This document shows positions 41,749 to 53,127 of a stretch of 64,000 bases of DNA, in pieces; position 1 is the stretch's first letter; each line of letters starts with the position of its first letter. The translations under genes were made by a program, and so were the position numbers. Origin of the DNA: Neurospora crassa OR74A (Eukaryota; Ascomycota; Sordariomycetes; Sordariales; Sordariaceae); the NCBI RefSeq assembly GCF_000182925.2, contig NC_026502.1:310001-374000 (forward strand). The letters run 5' to 3'. The notes under the pieces were generated by a model. It worked only from the letters and a program-made list of their open reading frames with translations, searched no databases and had not been told where the DNA came from.

Positions 41749-43219
41749 GCACCACATTCAGCAAATTTTCCCTCTAATGAGCGGACCTATTTGACTGACA
41801 CGATTTGGAATGATGGGTTTTTTAAACTAATGATGTGATGAATGGCGCCAAATCTTAATGACCTGAAAAAGAAAGGAGTCGGTCTGGTAGATGCTCTTGC
41901 ATATATGTAAGATTCGGGGGGGTTGGTTTCTGCTTTTTTTTTCTACACTGTTACGCCTGGAGATGATACCATTGTGGTGGATTTAATCTTGGGAATGAAA
42001 TGAGGGATGATGGAAGGACGGGTTACTTAATGAATGATGTATGAACATTTTTTTCCATCCTGGCCCACTGGATAACAGTAGCCGGATGAAAAAATAAGTC
42101 AAGGATAGATGCTTAATCAACATCTTACAAAATGCTTTTTTGTTGTGCCATTTTGTGAGGTGGCAGGATATGAAGGGACACAACTACGCATTCAATGCTC
42201 AACAAATAAAGCCAACATTTGATGGTAGGAACGGGAGCTCTTACATCGTACTTGAAGTTAGCCATGTTTCCGACAATCAAGGGTGAACAACGAACGTAGA
42301 GCAAGTCGTTTTGATCAAGTCAATGTGGATTGCTCAATGTCGACATTGCGACTGGACGGGGAGTTCCCGATCAGCGACACTCGCCTCTGTGTAGTTTACT
42401 GCGAATTTGGGTACGTTCCGTCAAGATTCACCCCACACCTCCACACACATCTTCCCTTTGACTTCTCATGTGAACCTCCCCACCCACTAGAGTAATCTTT
42501 CTTTCCACTGAATCAACACATTCCCAAGCCCTTCTTTGCGACATGGGAATCTGATCCGGTCACAAAACGACCAATAACCCTCCACTCCCATCAAAGGATC
42601 ACTCATGTCTGTCTGTCGGGTATCGGCGTCAAATGGGGGAAAGGAGAATAGATGTCCAAGTCAGGTCTCCTGACCACCATCATACAGTTCAATAAGTGAG
42701 CGTGGATGGATGGATGGATGGATGAAGAAGTAAGCAAGCTTGGCCAACCAAGAATATACAAACGACTGAATGCTTTTAGATAAGAGACCGAAAAGGGAGA
42801 TATATCGTAACACCTGGTTTTCTCTACAAGCCATAGTGCAGTGAGCCAGTGAGCCACTGTAGCAATAGCAAAACACATGATAAACTTTTGTTGGTAAGTG
42901 GTAGGTAGGTAGGTAGTTCATACAAGCCATGACATCGTGAAGACCCGCCGGTTCCTTTTTCCTTTTCCCTCCCCCCCCCCCCTTTTTTTTTTTTTCGCCT
43001 GTTCCTATTCCTGTTCCTGTTCCAACTTGTCAATCTCCTCCTCAAACACCTCGAGCACCTCCTCCTCAAACATGTTTTCTGACTTCGTTTGGCCTGTCTG
43101 TACTCCAGCCCTTAATCTCCTCCAGCCCTTAATCTCCTTCAGCCGCTCCAGTCACCTTCGTCCAATCTCTCAGTCTGTTTGTTGTTTTCCCCAAAGATAA
43201 ACGTTCGAACCCCGCCAGG
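41749..43219. other. Convergent intergenic region, CFEM / CENP-B-like genes
   Basis: 1.47 kb with no gene. It holds a GGAT microsatellite (42703-42724), a C12T13 tract (42971-42995), and presumably both 3' untranslated regions. The CYS-3-like match at 41963-41972 is likely chance. Confidence 0.5.
42703..42724 (+). repeat. GGAT tetranucleotide microsatellite
   Basis: Five to six consecutive GGAT units. Non-coding. Confidence 0.9.
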
Positions 43220-44317
43220 CTAATGACTTCCGTTGGTCGTCGCAAACCTCGCAGAATACCGCTGCGAATCCATCAACAGCTGCTGATCAGGCGTTTGCTC
43301 GTCTTCTTCGTAGTACTCTTCTTCTTCTTCAAGTTCGTCCTTGACGTGGACAGTGGTATCATTTTGTTCTTCTTCGTCCATATCCTCGTCATCCTCTTCA
43401 TCTTGGCCGGCATCTTCCATGACGACAGTTTGATCTTGGTCTTGGTCCACCAGTTCTGGATCGACATCTTCGTTATCCTCCTGTTGCTGTTGCTGTTGTT
43501 GCTGTAGCTGGCCGTTGTCCTTCTTCTTCTGAGGACCGTTCCGCTGTCTCTGACTACCACCACTAACAGCAGCAGGGGTGGGAGTTTGTGGCAGTCCAAT
43601 TTGATGACCGTTTGTAACGGCGGCGGCCGGCGTGGGGGTGTTGATGACAGCAGCGGTAGCAGTGGTAGTAGTGGTGGTAGCAGCCTGCTTCCCCCTCAAC
43701 CCCTTCTTCAACTCCTTCCTCCTTGCTTCTCTCGCTGCTTTGAGCTGAGGATGGCGTTGCATGAACTTGGGTCCCCAGTGTTTTCCTACCGTTACGGTGG
43801 AGGTAGTTGTCGATCTTTCTTCCTCCCCTTCCTTACCCTCCTCTTCTTGTCCCTCCCCTTCTTTACCGTCCTTCCCATCCTTCCCCTCCTTACCCTCCTT
43901 CCCAACCACTTTCCTCCTCCCACCCGCACTTCCCCCTGCCCCCCTCTTCTGAACCTGCCCCATCCCCTGTCCCTGTGCACCAGCCTCTTTCAACCCCACC
44001 TCCAAAACCCGATCAGCAAACCGGCGAATATCCTCCATCTTCACCGGCAGTCCCAGATTCTCCTGCGCAAGCACCCACATGGCGATATTCTCCTCTTGCT
44101 CGGGCGTGAGCTTTTGCATCTCGCGCGAGGACGCCTCGTAGCTCCGCTTGGCTTGGGGAGTCCCCTGGAAGTGGCGCTGCAAAGTGGAAAAGGGGATGGA
44201 GTGCGCTTGGGCGGCTTTGCGGATGGACAGACTGCCCGAAGAGACGGCGGCGATGGCGGCGGAGAATTGGGTGGGGGTGTATTGTTTTATGTGGGAGGTG
44301 GAGCGGGGGCCGGGCAT
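43220..44317 (-). CDS. CENP-B/psq-type DNA-binding protein, probably derived from a transposase
   Basis: A 365-aa frame starting M-P-G-P-R-S-T-S-H-I-K-Q-Y. Residues 12-55 form a psq/HTH (S-A-A-I-A-A-V-S-S-G, then S-I-R-K-A-A-Q-A-H-S-I-P-F-S-T-L-Q-R-H), and residues 65-115 plus about 195-215 form the second CENP-B/Tc5-type HTH (L-T-P-E-Q-E-E-N-I-A-M-W, then H-W-G-P-K-F-M-Q-R-H-P-Q-L), split by a Lys/Glu/Gly-rich insertion. This double module is the DNA-binding part of pogo/Fot1-class transposases. No DDE catalytic domain follows; instead there is a basic Lys region, a Gln run and an acidic Asp/Glu tail. Inference: an immobile, domesticated DNA-binding protein. The alternative of a truncated transposon is less likely given the clean frame, lack of inverted repeats and conventional codon use. 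Confidence 0.82.
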   Translation of the reverse strand: MPGPRSTSHIKQYTPTQFSAAIAAVSSGSLSIRKAAQAHSIPFSTLQRHFQGTPQAKRSYEASSREMQKLTPEQEENIAMWVLAQENLGLPVKMEDIRRFADRVLEVGLKEAGAQGQGMGQVQKRGAGGSAGGRRKVVGKEGKEGKDGKDGKEGEGQEEEGKEGEEERSTTTSTVTVGKHWGPKFMQRHPQLKAAREARRKELKKGLRGKQAATTTTTTATAAVINTPTPAAAVTNGHQIGLPQTPTPAAVSGGSQRQRNGPQKKKDNGQLQQQQQQQQEDNEDVDPELVDQDQDQTVVMEDAGQDEEDDEDMDEEEQNDTTVHVKDELEEEEEYYEEDEQTPDQQLLMDSQRYSARFATTNGSH

Positions 44318-45389
44318 TTTGGCTGTCTGTTTGTCTTGGGATAGGGGGTTTGAGGGGTAGATGGGGGATAGGTTGATGAGGGGTTGAAGGGGATAGAGGG
44401 GGATCAAAGGGGGATCAAAGGGGGGTGATGAGTTGGATTAGGGGTGGGTAGGTAGTTGATTCGGGATGGAGGTGGTGAGGTCTGAGGTCGATGAAGGTTT
44501 GTTTTAAGACCTGGGAGTTCGGGTTGAGTGAATCAAATACTCCCTCCAATCGAAATTTGGACAGTTGGTTGGCGAGGTAGAATCTTCGGATATCGCGTGT
44601 AAGAGGTGATGCTCGCTAGAGTTGGTTAGTTGCGTGACCTGACCAAAACAGAACCTTTTGCATGAAGGATGCTGACCCAGACTGGAATGAGTGGGATGAA
44701 AAACGTACCGGCGCCAAGTAAGCAAGGATATACTGGTCAATTGTAGGAAGAAAGGTAGATGGCAAAAGTGGTGCCGAGGTCCAATTGTCAAGTGTCTCCG
44801 TCTCTCCTCGAGAAATCTTTTTGAAAAAAAAAAAAAAAAAAGTCAAGGTATGATTGAACAAATGGACGAGCGCTAACATTTCCGTCAGTGGCACCACGCA
44901 AATCCTGCTAGTGACCCAAGATGTTGCGGCGCCACTTGAATCAGGCAACCCTTGACTAAAGCACGTGACCTGGCGCATCTGTCGCGCCTCTGGGTTGGCC
45001 CGCCAGCACTAAAGAGGTCCACTAAAAGTGTACCCTGCGTCGCCCATCTGCATGCCTACGAAGAGAGAGGTACGTGCACCTGACGTCTCAGCGTCTTTGC
45101 TCTTTGTCGCGTGAACAACAAACTTTTGCTTCTCCTTTTCACGGATTGATCAATTACGATATCTTCACCATCTTCATTTTGAACTGATACACTTGTCAAA
45201 ACACACTCATCCGAATACTTACTTCAATATCACCAACTCACCTTCTCAATTTCGAACTCCACCCACCTGACGTCATCCGCCACAGCAACATTCAAAACAC
45301 GGAACCTTCGCGTCAACGACACCTCCAAAGGCAAGCACAGCTCAACATAAACATAACACGACCACTCAACCACTACCCCCCCATCCAAA
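44318..45389. other. Divergent promoter region, CENP-B-like / POLD4 genes
   Basis: About 1.07 kb without a gene. It contains an A-rich homopolymer (about 44825-44841) and a CACGTGAC E-box-like site near 44964. The last 200 bases are the probable POLD4 leader. Confidence 0.5.
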
Positions 45390-46188
45390 ATGCCAGTCAC
45401 ACGCAAATCAACTCGCTCTCGTGGCGGCGCCGCTGCCGCTGCCCAAGGCAAACAGCAGACCCTCTCCTTCCACCACCGCGTCACCAAGCCGACCGTCAAA
45501 ACAGGCAAAGACCTCGTCAAAGAGGAGGAAGCACCTGACCTAAACAAGATCAAGGCCAAGGACATCAAGGTCGAAGAGGAAGCCATTAAAGAACCCGAGC
45601 CTAGCGAGTCGGAAGAGGAGGAGGAGGAGCACGAGAAGAAAGAGAAGAAGAAGCAGCCACATGCCACCAAGGTGAAGAAGCCCGCAAAGAAAGCCGCGAC
45701 GAAGCACGTCAAGGAGGTACACGTCAAGGAGGAACCCAAGCAGGAGGAGAAGAAAGAAGAAGAGGAACCAAAAAGAAGCGAAATCGAACTCTGCGCCCTG
45801 GAGATCCCGCAATCTGCCATTGATGCCTATTGGAACAAGATCGACTCGGCGCGCATGGCGTCCACCGTGCACAAGAAGCATACACAGGACTTGACGACGG
45901 GGGAGAAGGTCCTGAGGTATTTTGATGTTAGTAGTCATTATGGTGTAAGTGTCAACCTCACTCTACTCTTTTGTGATTTCGGCAAGTGGATGGAGACATG
46001 GCTGACTGGATATGTAGCCTTGCATCGGAATTACTCGTCTCAAGCGCTGGCAGAGGGCAGAGAAACTGGGACTTAACCCCCCTCTTGAAGTCTTGGCGGT
46101 CTTGTTGAAGGAGGGAGAGGGTGAAGATAAGGTTAAAGAGAGGGCGCATATGGATGAATTGTTGAACAGTGTTTCTACTGGTCCTTGA
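45390..46188 (+). CDS. pold4: DNA polymerase delta subunit 4 (POLD4/Cdm1 family)
   Basis: Two exons, 45390-45944 and 46018-46188, with a 73-nt intron (GTAAGT...TGTAG); 241 aa. The defining C-terminal core spans the splice: L-R-Y-F-D-V-S-S-H-Y-G, then P-C-I-G-I-T-R-L-K-R-W-Q-R-A, then L-G-L-N-P-P-L-E-V. This is the small subunit that joins the catalytic and PCNA contacts in polymerase delta. The N-terminus has Q22-Q-T-L-S-F-H-H29, a degenerate PCNA-interacting (PIP) motif, followed by a long Lys/Glu-rich acidic/basic region (about 40-130), making the protein much longer than the about 107-aa human p12. Nuclear action in replication and repair is expected. Confidence 0.92.
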
Positions 46189-46640
46189 TCACCAGATCTC
46201 CTTCGGCAGTTGAAGGCCAGTCTGAAAGTTCATGAAGCGCAGGATTCTACAGGTATGGAATGGGATGGGTTGGGATACGAGTCACAGTACACACAGTTTT
46301 AGCTGGGTTGGCGAGGCGATCATGGGGAATTTGGTTTGCGGAAGATCTACGTTGGGTATGGACAAGAAGTAACATGGGAAATGGGATTTGGGTCGGATTT
46401 TGCATCGCATCGAAGCTACCTCTATAACGTGTCATCGATGCGCAAAGTATTTTATAACTTGTCTTTTCTTTAGGATCGATATTCTGAAAGAAATCTAGGT
46501 GTATGCGTCCTCGCCCAGTTTGATCTATTTTCTTTCTCTTTGCGGTTTCCCCTTTCCTTTTCTCACGATATCTCCGATGCCAAACTATATCCAGTTCAGC
46601 CCTTCAGCACAATCCCGAACCAAAACCACCACACCCTCCT
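46189..46640. other. Short convergent intergenic region
   Basis: 452 bases between the POLD4 (+) and queuosine salvage (-) stop codons; no gene or notable site. Confidence 0.5.
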
Positions 46641-48092
46641 CTAATACCAAATACTCCTCGTTCTATGATGCGGAATCCTCTCCCCACCCTCCTTCTCCAA
46701 CTCCTTGACAGCATCATACAAAAAGAAATCAATCAAGACCGCATTCACTTTTCCTTTGGCGTCCGGATGCTCCCTGATAATCTCCCTCCTAATCAGCTCC
46801 ACGCACCAGATACTGCAGGCCCTCAACTGCATCTCCCACTCGCCACCATGCTCAATCATCTTCTTCTCGCGCACCGCCGTCTCCAGCGTGGGACCGTACA
46901 AGAGGCAGCCAAGCTGCCACAGCATTTGCGGGACGCGGTAGTCGGCAAACATGGTGATTTTGTCAATGTCCGCAAAGGATCCATAGCTTTGGCCTTCGAA
47001 ACAGGCCCACAAGTCAGCGACAAAGATTTGTGCGCGCTTGAGGATGCGGATGGGTTGGCGCCGGCCGGGGTAGGGGTGGATGTCAGCGAAGCAAGGGAAA
47101 TCGGAGGCAAGGAGGTTGACGAGGGCTGCGGCTGAACCGTTTGCTTCGTCGATGAGGTCCAGGACAGAACCATCGTATTTCTCGTGGAGGACTTGGCCGG
47201 CTTCACGGAGACAGTCGAATCGTTCTTGGAGGAGGGGGATCTCCTCGTCTGTGGCGGACCGGAAGACGGTGCGGAGGACGTCCGGGGTGAATTTTTCGTC
47301 ATTGATCCAGAATGCGGGATCGGTGATGGGGATTCCTGGACGAGAAGATTCAAAAAACAAGTGTCAATGAAGGGTTCCTTTGTATTTCTTTGCTTTGTTA
47401 CATAACTATGATACAACTCCAACAGCATCTTCCTCAGTAGTAGCAAAAAAAAACTTCAAGAACAAGAAAGACCACAAACCTTCCTCTAACCCCCGCTGCA
47501 ACGCCGCCACCAAACTCCAGTACCCCGTCCACCTCTTTCCTCTGTACTCCACCTGGAACCGGTCTTCCTCGCTCTTCTCGCTCCAAAACGAAAAGTTGAG
47601 CAGATCCATGGTGAAGATGAACTTGACCGTCTCCTCGTTCTTCTCCTTGGGGTGGAGCGCGTGCGTCGACCAAGTGGCGGGCGAGTACTCCCGCTGCTGC
47701 ATCTGGTCCCAGATGGTGTTGGCGGCCTTTTTGCACCCGCGCATGTCTAGGGCCACGTCAATGGCGTGGTTGTAGACGAACTCGGCAGACTCCAAAACGC
47801 CCGTCTCGGCGGCGGTGTGGGAGGACTGGTTGCCGTTGAGGTGTTGACGCAGGAGCTCGAGGAGCTCGGGGTCGGGTTGGTCTTCGTCGGAGGAGTATGA
47901 CATTTTTCGATTCACGGGGGTGGTGGTGGTGTGGATGGGACGAGAGAGAGAAATGGGTGAAGGGAGGTGAGGAAATAATAGAGGGACTGAAAGGAAACGA
48001 GTGATGTGTTGGGATTTTGAAGAAAAGGGTTGAAGAGGAGGTCTGAGGAAGGGGGTCAGGGCGGAGGGAGTGGGAAAACGGAAAGGTTGCAT
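46641..48092 (-). CDS. qng1: Queuosine 5'-phosphate N-glycosylase/hydrolase (QNG1, DUF2419)
   Basis: Two exons, 48092-47480 and 47335-46641, with a 144-nt intron (GTTTGT donor, CCAG acceptor) that splits a Gly codon; 435 aa. Family motifs include F-V-Y-N-H-A-I-D, W-S-T-H-A-L-H-P, F-I-F-T-M-D-L-L-N-F-S-F-W, W-T-G-Y-W-S-L-V-A-A-L-Q-R-G-L-E-E, G-I-P-I-T-D-P-A-F-W and a C-terminal I-D-F-F-L-Y-D. The enzyme releases queuine from queuosine-5'-phosphate for tRNA salvage. The first 63 residues are Arg/Ser/Pro/Leu-rich with few acids (mitochondrial presequence-like), and a second start, M-S-Y-S-S-D-E-D at 47903, lies just before the conserved domain; alternative starts could give mitochondrial and cytosolic forms. 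Confidence 0.93.
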
Positions 48093-48811
48093 TTTGAGAG
48101 TTTGGTTGGCACTGACACTGACTGTCGAGGGGGCAAGGTTAACCCTGAGATGGGTTGACTGATTTCTAGAATACGATATCCTAAGCTCGAGGGGAAAACA
48201 AACGGTCAATTTTACGGTGAGAGATATGATATCCTCGATATCGTCTTGCTCACCCTACTGTGTCGTTTTTCCATTCTCTCCAACCATTCAGAATCAGACC
48301 AGCCAATCTTTCATTGTCTGCATGATGTTCCTCTGTTGACTTGTTCAGGGTTATGTATGGGTGGACCCCCCCACCGCAACACAAAAACACAAAGTGGTTG
48401 CAGCTTGCAGCAGGGCGACCAATAAGACGCGGCACTTGCGTTGCCGTGTGCCTGCCGGTCGAAGGATCGTCTATGGCCAACCCCGGAATCGGTTTTAGCG
48501 TGTCGCTGGAGTTATGACGCGCTACCACCCAGCAAGTGCTGAAGTCTTGACCTGGAAGGAACTCCGGTCTGCCTGTCGCCGATTCAGCGCCTGGTGGTTG
48601 CAACTTTTGACTGCCTTCAGTTTGCATCCACGAGGCTGAACTTTTTCAATTTCCGCTTCAATTTTCTTCACCTCTTTCTGCCCTGGGCTTCATCTTGTCC
48701 TGGGTATACAGTGACCGCCCGCTCAACGTGAAATAATACTACCCCCCGAACCACCTTCAAGCCTGGTCGCACCTCTTGCTCCTCGGGCGCAAGCCTCCTC
48801 AAAATCTCGCC
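48093..48811. other. Divergent promoter region, queuosine salvage / UBA2 genes
   Basis: 719 bases without a gene. The minus-strand frame at 48250-48627 has no domain. Promoters of both flanking genes are expected here. Confidence 0.5.
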
Positions 48812-51181
48812 ATGGATCCCGCAATGGGCAATCCCATGGTCCCCATGACGGCGCAAATACCAGCACCAGTTGCCCAGCCTATTCCCTTGCCGGTGTTGAC
48901 GCGGGACAGCTACAATTCGCAATCATTAGGGCGGTCTTTGAATGCAAATGTCAAGCAGGTACGTGCCTTCATTCATCCCAAGTCGTCTCCTCGGCAACAA
49001 ATGAAGGCCTCCCAATGCTGTCGCAATCCCCGTCGCAACTGGCATCGCTCGGATTGCTATAGAACTTCATTACGAACGCCCCTCCAATTCCAAATCTACG
49101 CTTCCTTCCTGCCTTCGTCGCGCCACAACCACCATCATGACTTCCCAGTTGACTGCCGAAGCGGTTCTCGCGCTAGCTCCCGCAGAAACCCCCGAGACTC
49201 TGCTAACGACCACCTCACAGGCGCGCGTGCTCATGGTAGGCGCCGGCGGCATCGGCTGCGAACTCCTCAAGAACCTCGTCCTTACCGGCTTCGGTGAAGT
49301 CCACGTCGTCGATCTCGACACCATCGATCTCTCCAACCTCAACCGCCAGTTTCTCTTTCGTCACGAACATATCAAAAAATCAAAGGCACTTGTAGCCAAG
49401 GAGGCTGCGCAAAAGTTCAACCCCGCCGTTAAGATTGTCGCCCACCATGCGAACATCAAAGATGCGCAGTTCAATATCGAGTGGTTCAGCAGTTTCCGGA
49501 TAGTCTTCAACGCGCTCGACAACCTCGAAGCCCGTCGCCATGTCAACAAGATGTGTCTTGCCGCCGACGTCCCCCTCATCGAAAGTGGAACAACCGGCTT
49601 CAACGGCCAGGTACAAGTCATCAAAAAGGGTGTCACAGCCTGCTACGATTGCGCGCCCAAGGAGACGCCAAAGTCATTCCCCGTATGCACGATTCGCAGT
49701 ACACCGAGCCAGCCTATTCACTGTATAGTGTGGGGCAAGAGCTACTTGCTCAACGAGATTTTCGGAGCGAGCGAAGACGAGTCAGCATTCGATCATACTG
49801 TTGATGGTGATAATGCGCAGGAGATCGAGGAGCTCAAACGCGAGTCGGCGGCGCTACGAAAGATCAGGAATTCTGTGGGTACAGAAGAGTTCGCGCAGAT
49901 GCTTTTCGAAAAGGTATTCAAGACGGATATCGAGCGGTTGCGCTCAATGGAGGACATGTGGAAGACGCGCAAGCCGCCTGAGCCACTCAACTACAAGGAA
50001 CTCCTCGATAAGGCCAAGTCGCTCGACAAGGACAAGGTTTTGAAGGATGCTCAGAAGGTGTGGTCGCTGGAAGAGAACCTCGTCGTCTTCAATGACAGTC
50101 TCGAGCGACTTAGCAAGAGGGTTCTGGAGAACAAGAGCGCCGGTGAAGAATCCATCATCACCTTTGACAAGGACGATGAGGATACCCTGGACTTTGTCGC
50201 CGCGAGTGCCAACATTCGCTCAGCGGTGTTCGGTATTGACAGAAAGTCAAAGTTCGACATTAAGCAGATGGCTGGCAACATTATCCCTGCCATTGCGACA
50301 ACGAACGCCATCGTCGCCGGTCTTTGCGTGCTGGAGGCATTCAAGGTCCTGAAGGGCCACTACGAGCAGGCCAAGGAGGTTTTCCTTACGCCGTTTGCTA
50401 ATGCACGTATGTTGGCGTCCGACAAGTCACGGGAGCCTAACCCTGATTGCCCGGTCTGCGGTGTTTACCAGACGAGAGCGTATGTCGATTTGGAGAAGGC
50501 GACGTTGAACGATTTGGTAGAACACTTGATCAAGACGAATCTGGGGTATGGCGAGAAGGATTTCGCTATTAGTAACGAGGTTGGCATTCTGTACGACCCG
50601 GATGAGACGGATAATCTGGAGAAGAAGCTTTCGGAGCTGGGTATGTTTTGCTACTCAGATTACAGTGGAAGCTGCTACCCATATCGCAATGGAAATTGCT
50701 AACATCGTACAGGCATCAAATCCGATTCATTCCTGACCATCACCGACGAAGACGATGAGGAACCTTTCGTTAACGTCGTCGTTGCCATCCAAGAAGCGTA
50801 CGTCCCCATTTTCTCTCCCATGTTCGTAACTAACACCCTCAAAGCAAGGAGCCTCTGGGTGACAAGCCAGTCAAGGGCATTCTCGACCCAGAGGACGTCA
50901 AGATCCCACTCAAGCCCAAGAAGCAGTCACAGCCTGAGCCAGTGGCTACGCCGACAGCTGCCACCAACGGTGCCAGCATATCCAACGGCCAGAACGGAGG
51001 AGTAATAAACCTTGATGGCGATGAGCCAATGACGACACCAGCCAAGTCGCTCAAGCGCGGCCACCCCGAAGACGCAGAGGGTCCATCGGTCAAGAAGATC
51101 AAGGCCAACGACAAGGCGGCGGATGACGATATCGTCTTTATCGAGGATAGTGCGGGAGCTATCGTGATTGATGATGACTGA
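48812..51181 (+). CDS. uba2: SUMO-activating enzyme E1 subunit UBA2
   Basis: Four exons: 48812-48958, 49221-50640, 50713-50797 and 50845-51181; introns of 262, 72 and 47 nt (the first with a perfect TGCTAAC branch site). The product is 662 aa. Exon 1 ends N-A-N-V-K-Q and exon 2 begins A-R-V-L-M-V-G-A-G-G-I-G-C-E, the nucleotide-binding loop (about 56-62). L-D-T-I-D-L-S-N-L-N-R-Q-F-L-F-R binds ATP/substrate. The catalytic Cys205 lies in F-P-V-C-T-I-R-S-T-P; zinc cysteines are in C-Y-D-C and P-D-C-P-V-C-G. The ubiquitin-fold domain and a basic, Lys/Arg-containing C-tail with K-R-G-H and an acidic hydrophobic end (D-I-V-F-I-E-D) follow. With AOS1 it activates SUMO by thioester formation, in the nucleus. 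Confidence 0.97.
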
Positions 51182-51337
51182 TCTTCCATCACCCCTTTGC
51201 CGTGTCTTGTGCGCGGTTCATTATTGCTACCGTAGGCCGTAGTTATGGTCGGTATATACTATGATTACCACATGGCTTGCTTGCTATTCTTGCTATACCT
51301 ACTAGCCACAGATACCCACGGGAAGCGGTGTGTCGTT

Positions 51338-53127
51338 TCAGACAGCACTTAACCCTCCATCAAGATTAAGTACGCAGTTGTTTGCATACGGGTTCTTGAT
51401 AAGGAACAGGGCAGCGTCGGCGACTTCATCTGTTGTTCCGAAGCGGCCTAGGGGAATTTGTTGGAGAATGGAAGGGTTTTTGAGACCTAGATGAGATGAA
51501 GAGGTCAGTCGGGTATTCAGGTGCGATGATCTTGAAGGACTAGGTAGTCAGATGAGATGATCCAAGCTCCTTGAGACATTTGCGATTTTCCATTCTAGCT
51601 GGGCGTAAGGGACTACTAGGGAACACAATGGATTGAAGATCAACAAAGGGATAATTGGTGATGATTGTGTAGATTTTTGTTTAGATGAGTTCTGGTTGAT
51701 GATGAGGATTTGTTCTTCGATCTCACTGTTGGTTCTGCTGCTTCACCAATCGAGGATGTGGATTGGATGGATAGGTGTGTATTCCAAGAACGAGGGGGAA
51801 GACCTCTCTCGTTGTTCTCCCTGTCTGGCTGGAAATGGACCCATATAATTCTGCGATTCTCACCACGAGCGCATCTGCCAGCTGTATCCAACGTTCCATG
51901 AATATAGAACGGCAGCCCAATTTGAAAAATTCCAAGGAGTGTCTGTGCAAGATCATTCGTCGTAATTGCTCGGTTCACGGTTGCGCACGAATGGAATGAG
52001 ATATCATTGCACAATAAGAGCAAAAATAGGAAAGAGAAAGAGAGAGAGAGAGAGAGAAAAAAGAAAGGCAGATGGACTTACCGGTAGTCATGTCCGTTTC
52101 GATGTAGCCCGGCAGAACAGCGTTGACTCTTATCCCGGATCTGCCGTACTCGTGTGCGAGGGAGGTTGTTAAGCCTGTTTGGTGTCGTTTGTGTTAGCCA
52201 GTGTTGCTCATCCTTTTTCATAGTCCGTATCGCTTTGATGTTCTCCCCCTTTCCTCTTGCCTTTTGATGGCTTACCCATCCACCCTCTTAATTCAAACAC
52301 GCTTCCTCGTCCTCGCCCTTGGCCTTCTCCATGCTCTAGCCAACCAGACTATGACCGTATCTGTCCATTTCCAACTCCTATCTTCATTCACTTTCACGTC
52401 TAATCCCCGTTGCATCTACCCCAGAGCTCAAATTCAGACAAAACGAAAAGGGGAAAAAAAAAAAAGAAGACTCACCAACAACCCCCGCCTTAGCAGCCGC
52501 ATAGACACTCGTCCCAATCACCCCCTTTTGCGCAAGTAGACTTGCCACGTTGATGATTACTCCCCTTTCTTGTACTCCCTCTCGCACCCCTTGTCCTTTC
52601 CCTTCCCCTTTCCCTTCCTCTTCTGTCCCCTCCATCACCCCTTCTGCTCCTCCCTCGTCCGCTTTCACTCTCGGGTGCTGCTGACTTGGCCGATTCCGCA
52701 ACATAGCCCTCCCCACAAACTTACACCCCAACACGGTCCCTCGCAAATTCGTATCCAACAACCCTTCCACTTCCTCGATAGAAGTCTTCATTAATGGACT
52801 CCGCTGCGTGATGCCTGCGCAGTTGATGAGGATGTCTACCCTCCCTTTACCACCTTTTGAATTACTCTGTAAGAGGTCCTCCCAGGACGAAGCGCTAGTG
52901 ACGTTTAGGGGGTGGTAGGATACCCTCTTTGTGTCTGATGGTTGTTGTGCTGGGCTGTGTAGTGGCTGGGATAAAAGGAGAGATTGGGAGGCGCGTTGAA
53001 GGGTGGATTCGGTCCTCCCCAAGAGAGTCACGGAGCAGCCTTCGAGGTAGAGACGGCGGGCGATGGCGAGACCGATGCCGGAGCCGCCGCCGGTTATGAG
53101 GGCTTGTTTGTGTAGGAGGGAGCGCAT
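51338..53127 (-). CDS. SDR family 3-oxoacyl-ACP reductase (FabG/OAR1-like)
   Basis: Three exons: 53127-52476, 52174-52082 and 51486-51338; the phases agree (297 aa). Introns are 301 and 595 nt, long for this window. Motifs: T-G-G-G-S-G-I-G (NAD(P) fold, residues 12-19), I-N-C-A-G-I-T, catalytic Ser in V-A-S-L-L-A, Y-A-A-A-K as the YxxxK dyad, then P-G-Y-I-E-T-D-M-T and a C-terminal N-L-D-G-G. Its best match is the mitochondrial fatty-acid synthesis reductase OAR1, converting 3-oxoacyl-ACP to 3-hydroxyacyl-ACP. A Glu/Gly/Lys-rich insertion of about 40 residues precedes the active-site segment. Its stop is only 157 bases from that of UBA2 (convergent). Other SDR substrates cannot be excluded. 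Confidence 0.88.
52031..52058 (+). repeat. GA dinucleotide tract in the reductase intron
   Basis: Imperfect AG repeat in intron 2 of the reductase gene, about 25 bases beyond the splice donor; on the coding strand it reads as a pyrimidine CT tract. Confidence 0.85.

Noticed and set aside
41963-41972. ATGATACCAT match to the CYS-3 consensus downstream of the CFEM gene
   Set aside because: About one match per 65 kb is expected by chance, and it is not in a promoter position.
43190-43222. GTTCGAACCCC motif resembling a tRNA B box
   Set aside because: Flanking bases do not form the T-stem and no cloverleaf fits.
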